Assembly: GCA_002426795.1 (NCBI GenBank)
Contig: DINQ01000002.1
Location: 1 to 64,000 of the forward strand
Origin: Bacteroidales bacterium UBA5536
GTDB taxonomy: Bacteria; Bacteroidota; Bacteroidia; Bacteroidales; F082
Direction of reading: 5' to 3'
Length of the DNA: 64,000 bases
Shown here one piece after another: positions 35,201 to 42,154 of the stretch; position 1 is the first letter of the stretch, and each line of letters opens with the position of its first letter. The notes under the pieces are model-generated. The model searched no databases. It worked only from the letters and a program-made list of their open reading frames with translations, and had not been told where the DNA came from. A program made the translations under genes and the position numbers.

Positions 35201-35414
35201 GCTACAGCTTGGTTATACAGTTCCCAAATCATTCTTTAAGAATAAAATAAACGATTTGAGATTGTATGTTTCTCTGGAAGATTTCTTTACCATCACCAAC
35301 TATCCTGGCATGGATCCATCAGCCGGAACAAGCCGCGACAACTCAGTTGGGATTGACAGGGGAATGTATCCAAACCCGCGTAAAATGCTCTTCGGACTTA
35401 CTTTAGGGCTGTAA
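32277..35414 (+). CDS. SusC/RagA-type TonB-linked outer-membrane transporter
   Basis: 1045 residues from ATG 32277. A signal peptide (LLGLVLLFVVNTSYAQ) precedes a carboxypeptidase-regulatory-like domain (GTVQDESGIPLPGVNVV), the TonB box DEVLVVGYG, a plug domain (GRIAGVNVIGNSGSPGSG...YVVDGIATDYIDNLEPNDVESVTILKDAASAAIYG) and a 22-strand barrel ending in MLFGLTLGL. No STN domain, so no direct anti-sigma signalling. With SusD it forms the pedal-bin importer of oligosaccharides. Neighbouring GH3, GH94 and symporter genes point to beta-glucosides. Confidence 0.95.
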   Translation: MKSDDYKKYRVNSYLYRSFLLLGLVLLFVVNTSYAQSTFVYSGTVQDESGIPLPGVNVVQSGTTNGTLTDLNGGFELNAASQSVKITFSMVGYITLEQEFSAGTGIKVVLKESVIGLDEVLVVGYGMQKRANITGAISNLDSKELAQLPTTTVGQSLQGRIAGVNVIGNSGSPGSGMRVVIRGVATNGGSKPLYVVDGIATDYIDNLEPNDVESVTILKDAASAAIYGAQAANGVVLITTKSGKSAMGRVVGDGYGKIEYSFQGGIQSVGNYTKPMDASSYASWINEANVGVTIPTNSPYNTDWMDATIQTAPLQRHYLSFSNATDKGDYFISGGYTKQTGVIGGDKSNYERFSMRANINQQVKPWIKIGGNIAYSHFQRQAITEDDEFGSIVVKALAMDPTTPIVYTGALPGFAQTALDDGYTLVQDGSGNYYGLSDNLKGEIANPLAELEIAKGFTKQDKLLLNAYLVLGDDSWKGFKFTSRTSADVANQLYHTWSPTFWYSSERLNTIASVRDNTDAWYTWMWENYVSYDKQLGRGMLSAVVGTSAKQYTHKYIKTFSGPMFAEDESFAQHGETEIDGKVSGNLRDDRTTSYFARATYDFDGKYLFSAIIRRDGTSLLHPDQRWGNFPSVSAGWIISKEDFWSLKNISFFKVRASWGTNGDLSTLGPDQFRSLITSSGIQYPKPGGGFYTGAEPALLANPELTWATSEQVDFGIDMTMFNDRLAFSVDLFNKVTRDLLVPGTPAPSVGNNAPFVNAGDVTNKGIEIEIGYRNYDHPVKFDLSSNFSFMHNEVTYLNPLLDRVSGASVGTGWTATQLELGYPIWYFRGYETNGIFQNQAEIDAYKAANGGLAGYDPVPGDPIVVNTNGDNLINIDDQTNIGNPHPTFIWGANASLSYKNFDFRMFLQGVHGHDVLLGWNRYDRATSNRPQFFYDERWTGEGSTNERPRADQGNPFIYNSDLMVFKGSYLKVRQLQLGYTVPKSFFKNKINDLRLYVSLEDFFTITNYPGMDPSAGTSRDNSVGIDRGMYPNPRKMLFGLTLGL

Positions 35415-35456
35415 TAAACGATGCTTCAAACAATTAAAAATCAAAATCTGATCGAA

Positions 35457-36962
35457 ATGAAAAAAATAATCACATCAATGGTAGTTGTGACACTTATACT
35501 GCTAAGCACAGCATGCCGCAAAGATTTTTTGCAAGTTGATCCTATTGGAAAAATGTCCGTTGAAAAATTCTATAAAACCGACGAAGATGCCAATAGGGCC
35601 GTTATCGCAGCCTACGACATCCTTCAATGGATGAATGCACGCGACTGGAATAGCTCTTACCTGGTTAAAACTTTCCCCTCAGACGAATCGAATGTGGGTG
35701 GAGGCGATGCTGGCGACCAACCGCCATATCAGGAACTCGGGAAATTCACTTACGGACCCAGCAATGCCACCATTACGGCTGTTTGGCAATCGAATTACTT
35801 TGGTATTTACCGCGCTAATTTGGTGATTAACAATGTAAAACCCGAAACAGATTTTCGCAAACGCGTGATCGCCGAAGCCAAATTTTTGCGGGCATATTAT
35901 TATTTCGAAATCGCTTCGATGTTTGGCACAGGTCCGCTTAACCTCACCGAATTGAAGCCAAGTGAATACAGCCAGCCTTTTGTAGATAGAGCTGCAATTT
36001 ACGCACAGGTGGCAAAAGATTTGACAGAGGCCATTCTTGATTTGCCGCTCAAAAGCCAATACGCACCCGAAGATGTTTTCAGGGCGTCAAAAGGTGCTGC
36101 GCAATCTTTGCTGGGCAAATGTTACCTGTACGACAAAAAGTATGCAGAATCAGCTGCAGCTTTCGAAGATGTCATCAATTCAGGCGAATATACGCTTCAA
36201 CAGGATTATTCAACGCTTTTCCTGCAAGCTTCAGAGTTTGGAACGGAATCAATTTTTGAGGTGTCCTATATTACAACGGCTGGCTACGACTGGGGTTCGT
36301 TCCAGTGGGGCGGAAACAGAGCCATGGAAAACAATATTACCTGGCAGCTGACGGGTCCACGTGGAGATTATTTTGAGCCTGGAACCTCAGGACTTATCGG
36401 CGGGTGGGGATTTAATTACCCCAAACAAAGCCTTTATGATGCATTTGTTGCAACCGGAGATACAAAACGCAAAGCCGCTTCAATTCTTTCTCTTGACGAC
36501 CTGCGTGCTTTGGGCGGAAACTGGACAAATGAAAGTTCATGGGGCTGGGATGGCTGTATCAGGGTAAAATACGGAACCCGTTCCGATGAGACCGGCGATC
36601 CCGTTGCTGAACTGAATTATGGCACAAACCTGCGCCTGCTCCGTTACGCAGATGTATTGCTCATGGCAGCCGAAGCCAATCATATGAATGGAAATGATGG
36701 AGTTGCAGCCAACTACCTGAATCAGGTCAGAGAAAGAGCTGAATTGCCATCTTTTACAGGTGATATCATGAATGCCATCAAAACCGAGCGCCAACTCGAA
36801 TTGTGTTTCGAAGGTGTTCGATTCCTCGACCTGATTCGCTGGGGCGATGCACCTGCAGTGCTTGGTTCAGCTGGTTTCCAAACAGGTAAACATGAGGTAT
36901 ATCCAATCCCTCAGGATGAAATGAGAAATAATTCATATGCTGTTCAAAACAGTGGATATTAG
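35457..36962 (+). CDS. SusD/RagB-type sugar-binding lipoprotein
   Basis: 501 residues from ATG 35457; the ATG at 35421 adds 12 residues before a normal signal and is less likely. The lipobox LLSTAC is followed by RKDFLQVDP, the usual SusD opening. Tetratricopeptide-like helices (KFLRAYYYFEIASMFG) and the C-terminal RagB fold (MAAEANHMNGNDGVAANYLNQVRERA, ERQLELCFEGVRFLDLIRWG) are complete. It caps SusC at the cell surface and captures the oligosaccharide. Starts 42 bp after susC and closes the transcription unit. Confidence 0.95.
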   Translation: MKKIITSMVVVTLILLSTACRKDFLQVDPIGKMSVEKFYKTDEDANRAVIAAYDILQWMNARDWNSSYLVKTFPSDESNVGGGDAGDQPPYQELGKFTYGPSNATITAVWQSNYFGIYRANLVINNVKPETDFRKRVIAEAKFLRAYYYFEIASMFGTGPLNLTELKPSEYSQPFVDRAAIYAQVAKDLTEAILDLPLKSQYAPEDVFRASKGAAQSLLGKCYLYDKKYAESAAAFEDVINSGEYTLQQDYSTLFLQASEFGTESIFEVSYITTAGYDWGSFQWGGNRAMENNITWQLTGPRGDYFEPGTSGLIGGWGFNYPKQSLYDAFVATGDTKRKAASILSLDDLRALGGNWTNESSWGWDGCIRVKYGTRSDETGDPVAELNYGTNLRLLRYADVLLMAAEANHMNGNDGVAANYLNQVRERAELPSFTGDIMNAIKTERQLELCFEGVRFLDLIRWGDAPAVLGSAGFQTGKHEVYPIPQDEMRNNSYAVQNSGY

Positions 36963-37318
36963 TTATTTATAATAGTTGGTTTGACCTTAGATGGTTAGTG
37001 AGTGAAAAGTTGGGGTTCATGTCTTTGAGCCCCACTTTCCGTTTTTATACACGTCGTTTTTGCTGGCAATAATTGAATTTGGTTTCAAAAACAGATAGCC
37101 ATGTTATATTCTCATTTACAGACTCTTAAATTTGTCTGTTTTGTAGTTTAATGCAGACAGCTTTGCTGTTTTTTTGTCATTTAGCAAGGCTATTCCTCAA
37201 TTTTCGCTTTGTTTCCCCACTTATTGCGTAAAAGTACTGGTTTTAGCATGTAGTCTTAAGCAGGTTTTCTGTTGTGAAATTAGTAACAATTAACCTGTTT
37301 TATCATTCAATGCTTGTG
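36963..37318. other. Gene-free region between the glucoside and hydrogenase loci
   Basis: Holds the terminator at 37008 and AT-rich DNA; no gene seen. The arms caggtt (37261-37266) and aacctg (37292-37297) form a weak long-loop inverted repeat just ahead of the hydrogenase promoter. Confidence 0.4.
37008..37045 (+). terminator. Terminator of susCD
   Basis: Imperfect stem agttggggttca (37008-37019) with tgagccccact (37026-37036), one bulge and one G-T pair, followed by a T-run at 37042-37046. Confidence 0.6.
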
Positions 37319-37326
37319 TAATTTTG
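37319..37326 (+). promoter_or_regulatory. Probable promoter of the hydrogenase/signalling operon
   Basis: TAATTTTG matches TAnnTTTG, 55 nt before the first gene. The -33 region (tgtttta near 37297) is only a partial match. No other perfect -7 element was noticed in the short gaps up to hydE, so one long transcript is likely. Confidence 0.5.
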
Positions 37327-37381
37327 CTTCATCATTGTTAATGTTATAACACAAAAGTTAAACCTTCAAAAAACGAATAAA

Positions 37382-37897
37382 ATGGCAAAAGCAAAAATTT
37401 TAGTGGTAGACGACGATCTTGATGTTATCACCATGCTCGAACAAATTCTGAAACACGAAGGATATGAAGTTGTTTCGGCTTTCAACAAAAAAGAAGGTAT
37501 TGAGTTGGCGCTGAGTCAAAAACCTGATTTGGCCATCCTCGATGTGATGATGACAACACACTACGAAGGATTTGAAATGGCCCGCGAGTTTGCCGACAAC
37601 CCAGAGCTGACTGGCATTCCAACCCTGATGGAAACTTCCATCGAAGTGTTGATGACCACCAAACCCAGCGTTCAGGCTATGGCACGCGAATTCAGAACAG
37701 ATCCCAATTACAAAGAATTGCAGGTAATCCTGATTCGTGATATCGTCACCGGAAATGCTGGCATCGACTACCGTGCCGAAGACGGACGCTCTGTTTGGGT
37801 GCCTGTAAATGGCTTTATCCGCAAACCAGTCGACAAAAACAGACTGATGCCTGAGGTAGAACGTTTGCTGGCCAAGAAATCAGCTCCAACTGCATAA
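37382..37897 (+). CDS. Receiver-only response regulator with long insert
   Basis: 171 residues, about 45 more than a plain receiver. The acidic pocket DDD (10-12 region), phospho-acceptor Asp in LAILDVMM (about 55) and the switch Lys in GFIRKPVD are intact. Between helix 3 and the last strands an extra segment (about 84-140, with EVLMTTKPSVQAMAREFRTDPNYKEL and RAEDGRSVWVPV) is inserted. There is no DNA-binding or enzymatic output. First gene of the hydrogenase operon, 81 bp before hydC, so its product should work with the kinases further along the operon. Confidence 0.85.
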   Translation: MAKAKILVVDDDLDVITMLEQILKHEGYEVVSAFNKKEGIELALSQKPDLAILDVMMTTHYEGFEMAREFADNPELTGIPTLMETSIEVLMTTKPSVQAMAREFRTDPNYKELQVILIRDIVTGNAGIDYRAEDGRSVWVPVNGFIRKPVDKNRLMPEVERLLAKKSAPTA

Positions 37898-37978
37898 CAT
37901 TTAGCAGAACTATTTCATAAGGCGGCCTTTGACCGCCCATCGGATCACCCGAAAATTAACCAAAGGAAATCGCAAAAG

Positions 37979-38449
37979 ATGAATACCAAAGTCCAGGAAA
38001 TACTCGAAAAATACCCCAACGCAGGCCGTGATAGTCTGATACCTATTTTGCAACAGGTACAGGAAAAGCTCGGATTCCTTTCAGAAGAATCTGTGGTTGA
38101 AGTAAGCAAACACCTCAAGCTGCCTGCCAGTAAAATTTTTGGCGTTGCTACTTTTTATAATCAGTTTCGTTTCAACCAGCCCGGGAAATACCACGTACAG
38201 GTTTGTCGGGGTACGGCATGCCACGTACTTGGATCGGCAACCGTGCTGAGCGAAATTGAAAAGCACCTGAAGGTGAAAGCCGGCCAAACAACCAAAGACA
38301 AGCTTTTTAGCATCGAGGTTGTTGCCTGCATCGGCGCCTGCGGACTCGCTCCGGTTATCAGCGTCAACGGGGAATTCCATGCAAAAGTAACGGCAGCCTC
38401 AATTGCAGCCATTTTTGATGAATACAGAAACAGGGAGGAACAAATATGA
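37979..38449 (+). CDS. hydC: Hydrogenase subunit HydC (NuoE-like [2Fe-2S] protein)
   Basis: 156 residues. The thioredoxin-like [2Fe-2S] fold has ligands Cys76, Cys81 (VCRGTACHV) and Cys117, Cys121 (ACIGACGLAP), as in NuoE and HydC of NAD-linked [FeFe] hydrogenases. It relays electrons to the flavin subunit HydB. The stop overlaps the hydB start by ATGA, so synthesis is coupled. Alone it could be a complex I NuoE, but the following hydB and hydA settle its identity. Confidence 0.93.
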   Translation: MNTKVQEILEKYPNAGRDSLIPILQQVQEKLGFLSEESVVEVSKHLKLPASKIFGVATFYNQFRFNQPGKYHVQVCRGTACHVLGSATVLSEIEKHLKVKAGQTTKDKLFSIEVVACIGACGLAPVISVNGEFHAKVTAASIAAIFDEYRNREEQI

Positions 38450-40386
38450 ATGTCGAAAAATCATTTCTGATCAACAATGTGCTGCTCAACGGAGACCACA
38501 CTTCTTTTACACCTGAGGTAAATGCACAACTGCGGATGATCCGCAACGACGAAAACAAAAAACCCGTGATTTATGTGGGAGCAGGAACCTGTGGTTTGGG
38601 CGCCGGCGCCAACGAAACCATCAAACAGGCAAAAGCATATCTCGAAAATCATCAGATTGAGGCAGATATTATCCCTGTTGGATGCATTGGTTTGTGTTCA
38701 TCTGAGCCTTTGATGGATATCAAATTGCCAGGAAAAAAACGTATTTCTTTCGAGCAGGTTACCGGAGCAAAAGTGGAGGAAATTCTGGATCAGGTTTTTG
38801 CTGACAAACTGCCTGATCATCCAATTTTAGGTCAATACAAAAGCCAGGAAAATGAAAAATCCTGGAATGACGCGCCCTTTATCGAAGACCATTTCTTCTT
38901 TAAACCCCAACAACGTATCGTGCTCGAAAACTGCGGTATCAGCAATCCCGTGAGCATTGATGAATACATAGCCCGCGGAGGTTATAAGTCTTACCTCAAT
39001 GCCCTGAAAGTATTTAGTCGCAGCGAGTTGTGCGATACCATCGAAAAGAGTGGTTTGCGTGGCCGTGGTGGTGGAGGTTTCCCAACAGGTAAAAAATGGA
39101 AGTTTGCATTGGGCACCGAAGCTGATCAGAAATACTTGATTTGCAATGCCGACGAGGGTGACCCGGGTGCTTTTATGGACCGAGCAGTGATTGAGGGCGA
39201 CCCTCACAAATTGCTTGAAGGGATGGCCATTGCAGCTTATGCCATTGGCGCCTCAAAAGCCTATGTTTATATCCGTGCTGAATATCCGTTGGCCATCGAA
39301 CGTCTGGTAATTGCCATTGACCAGGCAAAAGAATATGGCCTGATCGGCAAGAATATTTTCGATTCTGGCGTTGATCTCGATATCGTCATCAAAAAAGGTG
39401 CTGGTGCTTTTGTGTGCGGTGAGGAAACAGCCCTCATCCACAGTATCGAAGGGCGTCGTGGCATGCCACGTCCACGTCCGCCATTCCCGGCAGTCAGCGG
39501 TTTGTTTGGTAAACCCACCATCATCAACAATGTTGAAACCCTGTCAAACCTGCCCACCATCGTTAAAAAAGGTGCAGAATGGTTCAGTAGCATGGGAACA
39601 GCCACAAGCAAAGGAACCAAGGTTTTTGCCCTTTCAGGCAAGATCGCTACAACAGGATTGGTCGAAATTCCCATGGGAACAACCGTTCGCGATATCATCT
39701 TTAAAATTGGTGGCGGAATTGCCAACGGGAAAAAATTCAAGGCTGTTCAAATGGGAGGTCCTTCGGGCGGTTGTGTCACCGATGTAAACCTCGACATCGA
39801 AGTAGATTATGAATCCCTGGTGAATGTGGGCGCCATGATGGGTTCAGGCGGCATGGTTGTCATGGACGAAGATACCTGTATGGTTGACGTGGCCATGTTT
39901 TTCATGGACTTTATCCAACGCGAAAGCTGTGGAAAATGTATCCCATGTCGCGAAGGTACCCGACGCATGCTCGAAATACTGCATAGCATCACCAGCAAAC
40001 CCAAAAACCGCGAAAACCATGAGCCTTTGGCACGTTTCAAAGGTGTGATGCAGCTCGAAAAATTGGGTAAGGTAATCAAAGACACTTCATTGTGCGGTCT
40101 GGGACAATCGGCTCCTAATCCTGTGTTGAGTACGCTCACCTGGTTCAGAGAAGAATACGAAGAACATGTATTCGATAAAAAATGCCGCGCTAACGTGTGT
40201 CAAAACTTGCGCGATTACAGCATTGATGTTGAAAAATGTACTGGTTGTACAGTTTGTGCCAAGAAATGCCCTACAGGTGCGATCATTGGCGGAAGAAAAC
40301 AACCACATTTTATCATTCAGGACAAATGTATCAGCTGTGGAGCTTGTGAAGAAGCCTGCAAATTCGATGCAGTAAAAGTGAGCTAA
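38446..40386 (+). CDS. hydB: Hydrogenase flavoprotein subunit HydB (NuoF-like, extra ferredoxin domains)
   Basis: 646 residues in three parts: an N-terminal thioredoxin-like domain (1-120; cysteines in GAGTCGLGAG and VGCIGLC), the NuoF core with FMN/NADH site (GRGGGGFPTGKKWKF, CNADEGDPGAFMDR), SLBB loop and ESCGKCIPCREG [4Fe-4S] site near 490-500, and a C-terminal 2[4Fe-4S] ferredoxin domain (CTGCTVCAKKCPTGA, CISCGACEEACKFD). The extra ferredoxin part is typical of bifurcating HydB. It oxidises NADH or reduces NAD(P)+, and in bifurcating enzymes couples this to ferredoxin. It starts within the hydC stop. Confidence 0.95.
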   Translation: MNVEKSFLINNVLLNGDHTSFTPEVNAQLRMIRNDENKKPVIYVGAGTCGLGAGANETIKQAKAYLENHQIEADIIPVGCIGLCSSEPLMDIKLPGKKRISFEQVTGAKVEEILDQVFADKLPDHPILGQYKSQENEKSWNDAPFIEDHFFFKPQQRIVLENCGISNPVSIDEYIARGGYKSYLNALKVFSRSELCDTIEKSGLRGRGGGGFPTGKKWKFALGTEADQKYLICNADEGDPGAFMDRAVIEGDPHKLLEGMAIAAYAIGASKAYVYIRAEYPLAIERLVIAIDQAKEYGLIGKNIFDSGVDLDIVIKKGAGAFVCGEETALIHSIEGRRGMPRPRPPFPAVSGLFGKPTIINNVETLSNLPTIVKKGAEWFSSMGTATSKGTKVFALSGKIATTGLVEIPMGTTVRDIIFKIGGGIANGKKFKAVQMGGPSGGCVTDVNLDIEVDYESLVNVGAMMGSGGMVVMDEDTCMVDVAMFFMDFIQRESCGKCIPCREGTRRMLEILHSITSKPKNRENHEPLARFKGVMQLEKLGKVIKDTSLCGLGQSAPNPVLSTLTWFREEYEEHVFDKKCRANVCQNLRDYSIDVEKCTGCTVCAKKCPTGAIIGGRKQPHFIIQDKCISCGACEEACKFDAVKVS

Positions 40387-40415
40387 CAGGGGAGAAACAA
40401 AAAAAACTGAAAAAA

Positions 40416-42137
40416 ATGAATCTTACAGTCGAAGTAAATAACAATATCATCAATGCCAAACAGGGCGATACCATTTTGGATGCATTGAATCAGAACGGTA
40501 TGGGTGTGCCTACGCTTTGTCACATGAAAGGGCTTTTCCCAACAGGCTCCTGCCGCATGTGCGTGGTGGAGGTTGAGGGCAGAAAGAATCTTGTAACGGC
40601 CTGTTCAGAGCCGGTTCTCGATGGCATGAAAATCAAAACCCATTCCGCACGCGTAATTGAATCGCGCAAAACCATCGTTGAGCTTTTGTTGTCGAACCAT
40701 CCTGACGACTGCCTGTATTGCGAGCGCAACGGCAGCTGCGAACTGCAGACGCTGTCGGAAGACCTCAACATTCGCGAGCGCAGAATTAGCGGTAACAAAA
40801 ACAATTACAAACTCGACGTTTCAAGTGCCAGTATCGTTCGCGATCCGGCCAAATGTATTTTGTGTGGGCGTTGCGTGAGGGTATGCGAAGAAATTGAAGG
40901 CGTTTCGGCCATCGAATTTGTGGGTCGTGGCAGCAAAACCTTTATTGATACAGCATTCAACCATGGTTTGAACCTTTCAACCTGCGTCAACTGCGGACAA
41001 TGTATCATGGTCTGCCCGACAGGTGCGCTCAAAGAGCAGCCGCACATCGCAGAAATCAAAGATATGCTGGCCGATCCGGAAAAAACGGTTGTCGTACAGT
41101 ACGCACCTTCCATCTCTGTTTCGCTGGCCGAAGAGTTTGGCTTCAAACCCGGACAAAACATCATTGGCAAAATGAATGCTGCACTGCGGCGTATTGGCTT
41201 CAATTTTGTCTTCGATACTTCATTCAGTGCCGACCTTACAATTATGGAAGAGGCGTCGGAACTTGTACACCGTGTGCAAACAGGCGGAACCTTACCGATG
41301 GTTACCAGCTGCTGCCCAGGCTGGGTCAAGTATGCCGAAGAGTTCCAGCATGATATGCTGCCCAACCTCTCCAGCTGCAAGTCGCCGCAACAGATGATGG
41401 GCGCCATCATCAAGAGTTATTTTGCCGAAACAGAAGGCATTGCCCCTGAAAAGATATACTCCGTTTCAGTAATGCCCTGCACAGCCAAAAAATTTGAGCA
41501 ACAACGCGAGGAAATGACCCAGAATGGTATTTCTGATGTTGATGCAGTGCTAACCACCCGCGAACTGGCCCGTCTGATTCGTTTGTACGGTATCGATATG
41601 CAGATGATGGAGCCAGAGCTGGCTGATTCTCCGCTTGGAACACGTTCTTCGGCCGGTAAAATATTTGGCGCATCCGGTGGTGTGATGGAAGCTGCTATTC
41701 GTACAGCACATTACTTCATTACGGGCAAAGAAATGGTGAAATTCCAGGTGCGTGGCGTGCGCGGTCTGCAGGGTCGAAAAGAAGCCAAAATAAAAATTGG
41801 TGATCTGGACGTGGGAGTAGCCGTAGTAAGTGGTTTGAAAAACGCTGAAATCCTGATGGAAGAAATCAGAAACGGCCGCAACGACATCCACTTCATCGAA
41901 GTGATGGCCTGCCCCGGAGGCTGTATCAATGGTGGTGGTCAACCCATCGGTACCGACGAAGAAGCCTTGAAGGCACGTATGGAGACTTTGTACGACATTG
42001 ACGAAAAAGATGCTATCAAAGTATCGCACAAAAACCCTTATATCAAAGAGTTGTATGACAAGTTCCTGGGCAAGCCACTGGGCCATAAGAGCCACGAGTT
42101 GCTCCATACACATTATCAAAAAAGGGAAGTTAACTAG
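40416..42137 (+). CDS. hydA: [FeFe] hydrogenase catalytic subunit HydA
   Basis: 573 residues, a complete four-domain type: N-terminal [2Fe-2S] domain (LCHMKGL...GSCRMC...ACSEP), His-ligated [4Fe-4S] (NHPDDCLYCERNGSCELQ), 2[4Fe-4S] ferredoxin (CILCGRCVRVCEE, CVNCGQCIMVCPTG), and the H-domain with all three signatures: TSCCPGW (297-303), MPCTAKKFE (353-361) and EVMACPGGCINGGGQP (495-510). Ligands Cys300, Cys355, Cys499, Cys503 and proton-relay Cys299 fall at the same numbers as in the clostridial enzyme CpI. It evolves or takes up H2. With HydB and HydC it should form the trimeric NADH/ferredoxin-linked, group A3-type enzyme. Confidence 0.96.
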   Translation: MNLTVEVNNNIINAKQGDTILDALNQNGMGVPTLCHMKGLFPTGSCRMCVVEVEGRKNLVTACSEPVLDGMKIKTHSARVIESRKTIVELLLSNHPDDCLYCERNGSCELQTLSEDLNIRERRISGNKNNYKLDVSSASIVRDPAKCILCGRCVRVCEEIEGVSAIEFVGRGSKTFIDTAFNHGLNLSTCVNCGQCIMVCPTGALKEQPHIAEIKDMLADPEKTVVVQYAPSISVSLAEEFGFKPGQNIIGKMNAALRRIGFNFVFDTSFSADLTIMEEASELVHRVQTGGTLPMVTSCCPGWVKYAEEFQHDMLPNLSSCKSPQQMMGAIIKSYFAETEGIAPEKIYSVSVMPCTAKKFEQQREEMTQNGISDVDAVLTTRELARLIRLYGIDMQMMEPELADSPLGTRSSAGKIFGASGGVMEAAIRTAHYFITGKEMVKFQVRGVRGLQGRKEAKIKIGDLDVGVAVVSGLKNAEILMEEIRNGRNDIHFIEVMACPGGCINGGGQPIGTDEEALKARMETLYDIDEKDAIKVSHKNPYIKELYDKFLGKPLGHKSHELLHTHYQKREVN

Positions 42138-42154
42138 TCATATCTGATCGCTTC

